DNA from: Terriglobia bacterium | GTDB taxonomy: Bacteria > Acidobacteriota > Terriglobia > JAJPHL01 | DNA: 52,140 bases | Direction: 5' to 3' | Assembly (NCBI GenBank): GCA_021325275.1 | Contig: JAJPHL010000004.1 | Location: 1-52,140, forward strand | Shown here: one piece after another, positions 1-5,624 of the stretch | Layout: each line of letters opens with the position of its first letter | Position numbering within the stretch: position 1 is the stretch's first letter | Translations under genes and position numbers: made by a program | The notes under the pieces: generated by a model | The model's database searches: none | The model's input: only the letters and a program-made list of their open reading frames with translations | What the model was told of the DNA's origin: nothing

Positions 1-294
1 CCTTTTACCGAAGATCTTCGTGGCTATACCGAAATCGCCAGTGGCGCCGCTACCCGATGAATCTGTTCTTTCTCTCCGACAGGCTCCGAGGCTGACCCCT
101 TTTCCCCTGGGAAGCCCTTTCCCGGCGCGGATGGCAAGCTGCACAAAGTCACCTCGGTGTTTTCCGATCAGTTCTTCAACTCATTCCTCGACTGGAATGG
201 GCAACCTATATGCGGTGTGCTATGGAACGTGCATATCGGTGTCTGGGCTACTGGGACAACAGTCTCGACCGCGACCCAGACGGAAGTGTGGTAA
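1..294 (+). other. Unresolved coding remnant at the left edge
   Basis: Frame 1 is open from base 1 to a TGA at 58-60, then open again from 61 to a TAA at 292-294, with no ATG in the second stretch. The second stretch reads like protein (for example DGKLHKVTSVFSDQFFNSF) and its TAA directly abuts the ATG of the next gene at 295. That spacing suggests the end of a real upstream gene that is translationally coupled to its neighbour, with either an in-frame stop, a frameshift near base 60, or a non-ATG start. I do not recognise the family. It could equally be a degraded gene. Confidence 0.25.
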
Positions 295-921
295 ATGGGA
301 ATCCGAGCGCTGGCCCCTCCGTCTATCATCGCCCTGATACTGGTGTCGAGTGCCAACAGCCAACAGTCGGCGAACTCTCCGAACTTGGCAAAATCCCTGT
401 GCGACATCGACCAACTCAGGCGCGAAAGAGCGATCAACATGGTTACACGCTCACCTGACCGTTACCTTCCATTGCTCCTCGAGTGGACCCGAAACCCGCC
501 CCCTGGGATCGGCCTGGGCTCAACGAATTTCGATGTCTCATTGGCGGAGATCTTTGGGCGACTTCGAACGACGGAGGCCGTTCCGTTTCTCATCGATCAT
601 ATTACCGTCGTCGGCGGTGCCAGCGCTTCCATTTGGAACCGACGGATCGAGATCATTGAGAAGAATTTACCAGCGATCCATGCGCTCGTTGAGATCGGCT
701 CGCCCGCGACGCCGCCATTGGTGGCAGCGCTGGATCGGATGCCCTATCGTTCGGGAGGCCCTGCCTACGAACAGCGATTCGCGATCGTCGTGGCTTTGGC
801 TCTGATGAAGGATCCCCAGGCGGCGCCAGCTCTTCGGAAGGAACTTGCGCGACCGACAAGGGAACGTCGCCTCGCCCACGATGCGCTCGAGGAGATGGGC
901 CTTCTGCCGCGGCAGAACTGA
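295..921 (+). CDS. Small secreted protein with HEAT-like helical repeats
   Basis: A 208-residue protein. The N-terminus (MGIRALAPPSIIALILVSSANS) looks like a signal peptide, so it probably acts outside the cytoplasm. The body is helical and carries HEAT/PBS-lyase-like phrases such as AEIFGRLRTTEAVPFLIDHI near residues 80-100, IHALVEIGSPATPPLVAAL near 125-145 and a final segment on losses of identical small helices near 165-205. HEAT-like solenoids usually serve as protein-binding scaffolds; no catalytic motif is visible. The start is set by the ATG right after the preceding TAA. Function unknown; secretion and repeat class are inferences. Confidence 0.55.
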   Translation: MGIRALAPPSIIALILVSSANSQQSANSPNLAKSLCDIDQLRRERAINMVTRSPDRYLPLLLEWTRNPPPGIGLGSTNFDVSLAEIFGRLRTTEAVPFLIDHITVVGGASASIWNRRIEIIEKNLPAIHALVEIGSPATPPLVAALDRMPYRSGGPAYEQRFAIVVALALMKDPQAAPALRKELARPTRERRLAHDALEEMGLLPRQN

Positions 922-1033
922 AATGCGGAGCGCGGGGGAGCGCGGGGACATCCCCTTTGCCCATCAACGACGTCAATAAAGACAATTCAGTGAATGACGA
1001 CGCAGAAACGAAAAATAGCCAGACTCTCATACC

Positions 1034-1810
1034 ATGCGCGACAGCGATTTCAAATCTAATCTTATTTCCCTCGCAGCCTTAGCTGCACACCTTGCCCTTC
1101 CGGGCCTCGGCCACGGCCAGTCGGCCGAGGCCTTGCCGAGCGCACGCTTAGACCTCTGCGCGGTTTTTCAGGATCTCGAATCGTACAGGGACAAGCTTCT
1201 TGAAGTCACAGGAACCCTGACAACAGGCAAGGAGTTGGCTGGCGGGTTGACTGACGCAAAATGCGACCATAAATTGGTCACTGACGGATTCGTTTGGCCG
1301 GTTGCTCTCGATGTCGTGACGACAGAAGACCAAGCGGTTAAGGGGATTGTTCCTTTTGAGACCGATCTAGACAGCGTGCGGAACGCCTACAGGAAAGCAA
1401 AGGAATTGGCAGGCGAGCAGAATCGCTCTGTGAAAATGACGCTCGTAGGCTATTTGCGGCTTCCAAAGAAGTACCAACGGGTCCGGGTTCGCAATGGGCT
1501 CGGGCCAGACGATTTTACCTACATGGGAAACGGTTTTGGTCACATGGGTTTCTTTCCTGGCGAACTAATAGTTCGCAGGGTAATTAAGGTCGAGCTCGAC
1601 AGCCAAGAAAATCCTCCCGTGAAACCAAGTAAGGGAAAAACGGGGGGAAACGGGATCAGCGCGCGTTGCTCCATTTTTCTGAGGGATTCATGCAGATTGG
1701 GAAAACGCGGTCAGCGCGGCTTGCTCCGATTCATGCAAATTGATCTGCCTAGCCGTTTTTCGAGGCGCATTTCACCCAACTTTCCCCTCGCCATTCTGAT
1801 GATCGCGTGA
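1034..1810 (+). CDS. Secreted hypothetical protein with an odd C-terminal tail
   Basis: A 258-residue protein with a hydrophobic N-terminus (LISLAALAAHLALPGLGHG) that looks like a signal peptide. The mature part opens with LDLCAVFQDLESYRDKLLEVTG, a phrase I associate with small secreted acidobacterial proteins of unknown function that may adopt an OB-like fold. After about residue 195 the sequence changes: the last 60 residues are basic, low in structure and come from DNA with a degenerate direct repeat (GATTCATGCA at about 1685 and 1730). This suggests that the original stop was lost and the frame runs on. No ribosome-binding site is obvious before the ATG. Function unknown. Confidence 0.5.
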   Translation: MRDSDFKSNLISLAALAAHLALPGLGHGQSAEALPSARLDLCAVFQDLESYRDKLLEVTGTLTTGKELAGGLTDAKCDHKLVTDGFVWPVALDVVTTEDQAVKGIVPFETDLDSVRNAYRKAKELAGEQNRSVKMTLVGYLRLPKKYQRVRVRNGLGPDDFTYMGNGFGHMGFFPGELIVRRVIKVELDSQENPPVKPSKGKTGGNGISARCSIFLRDSCRLGKRGQRGLLRFMQIDLPSRFSRRISPNFPLAILMIA

Positions 1811-1886
1811 ATTTAAGAAATAGGTTGCTCAGATCTGGGAGCCGACTATTTCCCGCATTTCCAGACTAGGACGTGATGCATGTCGC

Positions 1887-3095
1887 TCACTCGCCGCAAG
1901 CCATCAACAGCGGCGTGGAGAACGCACCGGGATCGGATAAACGTAACAGCGTGTGCCCGATTCCCGCGACGCCGCCCATTAAATCCGGAGCCTCCGGCGC
2001 ATTCGCTAAACTGCAAGGCCATGGGAGACGCCGCGACGGGTATCGCTCGATCGCTTCTTCCGCGGCTCTTTGCGCCGCGGCGATTCGCGAAGGATCGCCC
2101 GAGTACAGCAATACGTCGATAGAGCCGAACAATCCGTGACACAGGCAGCATCGCCACCAGTTGGGCAATGCGCTTACAACCGTGTCGAGGGCCGTCGCCG
2201 CTTGCATCGTGTATTGCGCGGCGCTGTTTGGCTGCGCGGCGGTGAGCTCGGCGGCGCGGAGGCGCGAGAAGGCGATGCCGGCGGCGCCGTTGCACCAGGA
2301 GTCGCTGTAGTCGATGTGCGGTTTGGCCGCCGACCAAGCGCGGAAATCCGCCCAGTTGCCCCGCTCCGCACTGAAGCAACTTTGCTCGTAACGAAATCCT
2401 TTTTCGGCGGCGGCGCGATAGCGATGATCGCCGGTGGCGCGCCAAAGTTCCAGCAATGCCCAGGCGATTCCGGCCGCGCCGTGGCCCAAACCCGTAAGAT
2501 CGGGACGCCCGGGCCTCGCCGCAATTTCCGCGGTTTTCCAGGACCATCCGAATTCCCGTGGGCGCGCCGCAGCGAGGAGAATTTCCCCTTGACGAACCGC
2601 CGCCTCCAACAAATCGGGAGCGCCGGCCAGCCGGTGAAGGCGAAGCGCTGCAATCAGCACGCCTGCCGTGCCGGCGATCAAGTCGCATTCGGTCTCGGGC
2701 GGAAGCGCGAATAACCGTCGCGCCAGTTCGAGGGCCGGCTCCAGAAACGGCTCGCCGAAATCGGCGAGCGCCACCGCTACACCGCACGCGCCCAGGTACA
2801 AGCCGAGCGGTGCGTGCGCCGGAAAGCGCGTGGCGCGCGAATCGACCTGCGAGAGCGCTTGCCGCAAGGCTCCTGTCGCGCTGTTGGTGAAAAGTTTTTC
2901 TCCGGTGGCGCGTGAAAGACGCGCCAGAAACCACGCCACTCCGCTCGTTCCACTGTAAAACGACGGATTGAGCGCGCGAAAACCCACTTCCGCGTCCGCA
3001 TACACGCCGAGCCAATTGCAGCGGTCGCCGTCCCAAATGGCGTCGCCGCAAAGACGGGCTCCGATGCGGTCGGCGAGTTCAAGAAAGGTCGGCAT
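1887..3095 (-). CDS. LanC-type lanthionine cyclase
   Basis: A 402-residue alpha-toroid protein of the LanC family, which binds zinc and catalyses addition of Cys thiols to dehydroalanine/dehydrobutyrine to form lanthionine rings. Repeated Gly-rich turns characteristic of the fold are visible (SGTSGVAW, IAGTAGVL, GHGAAGIAW, CNGAAGI, HGLFG, GGVAGIGH). The zinc ligands are present: Cys268 in SWCNG, and Cys319-His320 in CLCHG. Asp138 (CDLIAG) and His205 (GLGHG) match the acid/base residues of nisin cyclase NisC. It is a free-standing cyclase, not fused to a dehydratase or kinase. Its ATG overlaps the stop of the HopA1-like gene by one base (TAATG), so it is the last gene of the precursor-kinase-lyase-cyclase unit. 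A eukaryotic-LANCL-like or glutathione-related role is possible for lone LanC proteins, but the neighbours favour peptide cyclisation. Confidence 0.9.
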   Translation of the reverse strand: MPTFLELADRIGARLCGDAIWDGDRCNWLGVYADAEVGFRALNPSFYSGTSGVAWFLARLSRATGEKLFTNSATGALRQALSQVDSRATRFPAHAPLGLYLGACGVAVALADFGEPFLEPALELARRLFALPPETECDLIAGTAGVLIAALRLHRLAGAPDLLEAAVRQGEILLAAARPREFGWSWKTAEIAARPGRPDLTGLGHGAAGIAWALLELWRATGDHRYRAAAEKGFRYEQSCFSAERGNWADFRAWSAAKPHIDYSDSWCNGAAGIAFSRLRAAELTAAQPNSAAQYTMQAATALDTVVSALPNWWRCCLCHGLFGSIDVLLYSGDPSRIAAAQRAAEEAIERYPSRRLPWPCSLANAPEAPDLMGGVAGIGHTLLRLSDPGAFSTPLLMACGE

Positions 3096-4048
3096 TAGGC
3101 AAGAAACGGGAAATCATAAACGCGCCGGGAGCCGGGACCGAGATAGGGACGCTCCGGATCAAGCCCGCGACTCCGAAACTGCGCGTGCAATTCGGCCAGC
3201 CGCTCGTCCGCACTTTCCAGGCCGCGCTCGTGACACGCGATCAGCGCGGCGGCGACGATGTCGCAGCGGTTCATCCCGAAACTCTTTCCATCGGGCGTGT
3301 CTTCCGCCAGCGCCAAGCCATCGGCCAGTCGTTGCGTGAACAAGGGAATATCGGGCGACAGCGTGTCGGCGATCTCCGGATAGAGGCGGCCGAGGAGTCG
3401 CGTGAGAAACGCATAGTAGCGGCGATTCACGTAGAGCACGGCCGCATCGCTGCGGCCGTACATTTCGGTGCGATTGCCGCACTTGAACATGAAAGGGATT
3501 TGAAAACGATTCAACTCGCGCGTCAGCCCGGACATCAAGCGCGGCGCGCCGTTCGCGGAAATGTTCCAATACAGGCGGAGGATGTCGCGATTCTCTTCGT
3601 CGTGACTGACCGTTTCCCCGAACGCCATGTAAAAGCCGGCCTGTTCGGTGGTGGATTCCCGCTGCATTTGAATCACCGCCAGACACTCTTCTTTGGCGTG
3701 AAATCCCGGACCCTTGTCGGCCAGGTAATGTCCCGGCAAAAACCAGCGCGTGATTCCGTTGCGCGACGCCAGGATCTTTCCCGAAGGATGGGTCTGCTCG
3801 ATCTTCCATCCTTGGTCGTGAATCGTGCGCGACGAATTGGCCGCCTGGAGTTCCTGCACTAACGCTCGATCCAACGGTTGCTGCGCGGGCCGATAGTAGG
3901 TCCCGATGAAGCGGTGCGAGTAGCACAAACGATAGAGAGACTCGGTCAATTCCTTTTGCAGCGAGTCGCCGCGAGTTTCCACAACGTGTCCGGCGCAGGA
4001 GAATGCGCTGCGCGAGAGAACGCGGAAGGCTTCCAGAATTTCGTTCAT
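3095..4048 (-). CDS. HopA1-family protein, probable phospho-Ser/Thr lyase of a lanthipeptide pathway
   Basis: A 317-residue protein with the hallmarks of the HopA1 family (named for a Pseudomonas syringae type III effector): RLYWNIS near 158-164, the LNRFQIPFMFKC segment near 179-190, YGRSDAAVLYV near 197-207, FGMNRCDIVAAAL near 257-269 and DPERPYLGPGS near 297-307. Homologues serve as lyases that eliminate phosphate from phosphorylated Ser/Thr in thioamitide and class V lanthipeptide biosynthesis. The start at 4048 is chosen because the ATG overlaps the kinase stop (ATGA), and because the reading frame further upstream runs antisense-like through the kinase gene with no family similarity. 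No secretion signal or type III genes are nearby, which argues against an effector role. Expected partner: the kinase upstream, which would supply the phosphorylated substrate. Confidence 0.88.
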   Translation of the reverse strand: MNEILEAFRVLSRSAFSCAGHVVETRGDSLQKELTESLYRLCYSHRFIGTYYRPAQQPLDRALVQELQAANSSRTIHDQGWKIEQTHPSGKILASRNGITRWFLPGHYLADKGPGFHAKEECLAVIQMQRESTTEQAGFYMAFGETVSHDEENRDILRLYWNISANGAPRLMSGLTRELNRFQIPFMFKCGNRTEMYGRSDAAVLYVNRRYYAFLTRLLGRLYPEIADTLSPDIPLFTQRLADGLALAEDTPDGKSFGMNRCDIVAAALIACHERGLESADERLAELHAQFRSRGLDPERPYLGPGSRRVYDFPFLA

Positions 4049-5052
4049 GCCTCGGCTCCGAAAAACATTTCGACCGCCGCTTCCGGCGAGGCCAGCATAT
4101 TCACCGACGCTTGCAGCAAGCGGACCGACTTGGCGGTCATGGACTCGGAACGCTGCTGACTCTCCCACGCCGTTTGCACCAGGCGGGCCGCCGCAAGTTT
4201 GACGGCGCGCGGCAACGATTCGGCGGGCTCTTTGTAGCTCTCCCAAAAGTCCCGCATCCGCGGTGCGACTTCCGCCGCCGGAGAATCGAGAGGCGGAGTT
4301 CGCCTGGATGGCGCCGGGCGATGGCCTTGCACCCAGACGGACAAATATTCCTGCAAAATACCGGCGGCGTCCCACAGCGGATCGCCCCAGCCACACATTT
4401 CCCAATCGATAAATTTGGGCGTGCCATTTTCCGCGACCAGGCAGTTGTCCCATTTCATGTCGCCATGCACCAGGGTGTCCGATTGCCACGACGCGCGGAG
4501 TTCATCGAGCGCCTCGCCCACGGCGGTTTCGCGCTTCACCACGCGCATCAGTTCGGCATTGGCCGCGCTCACGCGATCGAAATTGCGTTCGGATTTTCGA
4601 TGCAACGAGAGGATCCAGGGATCATGCATTCGAAAACCGGAGATCGTGGTGCGCAGGGCGCTCGATTCCTGGCGCAAACGGCGCAAGGACTGCCCGACGG
4701 AAGCAGCGTGGTCTTCTCGCCGCGCGGAGTCCAGCAATTCCAACACGAAAACCAAATTGTCCGCGTCGTAGACGTAACACTGCGGAACCATCTCGCGGAG
4801 AAAACTCAGCCGGGGATCGCTGCGAATCGCCGAATAAACGCCCGCTTCGCGCTCCATGGACTCCAATATCTCGGGCGTCCATTTCATCACTTGTTTGACG
4901 ACGTAACCGGGAAAAGGTCCACGGCTGACCCGGAAGACTCGATTCCGCCGGGAAAGCTCGTGGACCTTGAAGTCGCCGTCTACAAACGAAGACGCACTCA
5001 CCAAGCCGCGCTCCATCAAGTAGTGCGGCAAGTCAGCGGCGCTGAGAACCAT
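4045..5052 (-). CDS. Aminoglycoside-phosphotransferase-like kinase of a lanthipeptide pathway
   Basis: A 335-residue APH/choline-kinase-fold protein. The N-lobe lysine is likely Lys53 (YVVKQ), the catalytic Brenner motif is HGDMKWDN (His196, Asp198, Asn203) and the metal-binding motif is IDWE (Asp216). In class V lanthipeptide and thioamitide pathways such kinases phosphorylate Ser/Thr of a precursor peptide; antibiotic resistance is the alternative role of the fold but does not fit these neighbours. The gene begins 12 bases after the precursor stop and ends in a 4-base overlap with the HopA1-like gene, so the three are almost certainly co-transcribed. The ribosome-binding site before the ATG is weak (CAGGA). 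Substrate assignment is inferred from context. Confidence 0.85.
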   Translation of the reverse strand: MVLSAADLPHYLMERGLVSASSFVDGDFKVHELSRRNRVFRVSRGPFPGYVVKQVMKWTPEILESMEREAGVYSAIRSDPRLSFLREMVPQCYVYDADNLVFVLELLDSARREDHAASVGQSLRRLRQESSALRTTISGFRMHDPWILSLHRKSERNFDRVSAANAELMRVVKRETAVGEALDELRASWQSDTLVHGDMKWDNCLVAENGTPKFIDWEMCGWGDPLWDAAGILQEYLSVWVQGHRPAPSRRTPPLDSPAAEVAPRMRDFWESYKEPAESLPRAVKLAAARLVQTAWESQQRSESMTAKSVRLLQASVNMLASPEAAVEMFFGAEA

Positions 5053-5064
5053 GATCCTGGGAAA

Positions 5065-5559
5065 CTACATCCGCGGCAGATCGATCCAGCCAGCGGCTTT
5101 CTTTTCGTGTTTATGATGCGGCGGATGATGGGGCTTGTGCGGCCCATCGGAATCGCGACACGTGGGATCGCCGCAGGTCTGGCAGTCGGGAACGTTTCTA
5201 GCGCCATCGGAATCCTTGCACGTGGGATCGCCGCACGTTTGGCAATCGGTCAGGGCATTCGGGCCATCGGAATCCTTACATGTTGGATCGCCGCACGTTT
5301 GACAATCGGTAAGGGCATTCGCGCCATCGGAATCCCTACACGTGGGATCGCCGCACGTTTGACAATCGGTAAGGGCATTCGCGCCATCGGAATCCCTACA
5401 CGTCGGATCACCGCAGGTTTGGCAATCGGTTGCGGCAGGATGTGCCGCAATCAAGCTCTGATCGGCGGCTAACAAATCGCGATACTCGTTGAGAATCGAA
5501 CCGGCTAGAAGGGCTTCGGTGGGCGGGGTGGTGAAGGTATTGCGCTCCGTGCTCTGCAT
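5065..5559 (-). CDS. Repetitive Cys-rich precursor peptide, putative multi-core lanthipeptide
   Basis: A 164-residue protein with three parts. Residues 1-43 resemble a leader (acidic, helix-prone, containing LLAGSILNEYRDLLAADQ). Residues 44-143 are five consecutive 20-residue units built on DCQTCGDPTC(R/K)DSDG, each with three Cys, two or three Thr and one Ser: one dehydratable residue available per Cys. Residues 141-164 are a basic tail with six His (HKPHHPPHHKHEKK) followed by AAGWIDLPRM. The start at 5559 is preferred over the in-frame ATG at 5607 because it has a good ribosome-binding site (AAAGGGAG, 6-base spacer). It lies 12 bases before the kinase gene. No signal peptide and no double-Gly leader is visible. 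It could instead be a metal-binding repeat protein, but adjacency to kinase, lyase and LanC makes a modified peptide the best reading. Confidence 0.85.
   Translation of the reverse strand: MQSTERNTFTTPPTEALLAGSILNEYRDLLAADQSLIAAHPAATDCQTCGDPTCRDSDGANALTDCQTCGDPTCRDSDGANALTDCQTCGDPTCKDSDGPNALTDCQTCGDPTCKDSDGARNVPDCQTCGDPTCRDSDGPHKPHHPPHHKHEKKAAGWIDLPRM
5131..5430 (-). repeat. Five tandem 60-bp units encoding the core repeats
   Basis: The repeat period is exactly 60 bases (20 codons): units at 5371-5430, 5311-5370, 5251-5310, 5191-5250 and 5131-5190 in transcription order. Middle units are almost identical at DNA level, including synonymous sites, while the last unit differs most (Arg-Asn-Val-Pro before it and Pro-His-Lys-Pro at its end). 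This points to recent in-frame duplication or gene conversion. Confidence 0.95.
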
Positions 5560-5565
5560 GGGGGG

Positions 5566-5573
5566 CTCCCTTT
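5566..5573 (-). promoter_or_regulatory. Ribosome-binding site deciding the precursor start
   Basis: On the minus strand AAAGGGAG is followed by six C residues and the ATG at 5559. It is the only good Shine-Dalgarno match for this gene, so the shorter 164-residue reading is preferred. A small inverted repeat (CGCTT-GCG-AAGCG, about 5583-5596) lies just upstream, between the preceding kinase gene and this site. Confidence 0.6.
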
Positions 5574-5624
5574 GGAGTTGAGTCGCTTGCGAAGCGCATG
5601 TTACCACGCCCGGGATCGCGCCTA

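Noticed and set aside
3095..4048. HopA1-like gene as a type III secreted effector
   Set aside because: No secretion genes, chaperone or effector-type promoter nearby; the gene overlaps a kinase gene and a LanC gene.
4045..5052. APH-like gene as an aminoglycoside resistance determinant
   Set aside because: It lies inside a tight unit with precursor, HopA1 and LanC genes, where such kinases act on peptides.
5131..5430. Regular 60-bp repeats that could suggest a CRISPR array
   Set aside because: The repeats are contiguous without unique spacers, keep one reading frame and encode a constant Cys motif.
4003..5472. Long plus-strand reading frame across the kinase and precursor genes, with repeated hydrophobic phrases
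   Set aside because: It is antisense to four-gene coding logic, its repeats simply mirror the precursor repeats, and it shows no family motif.
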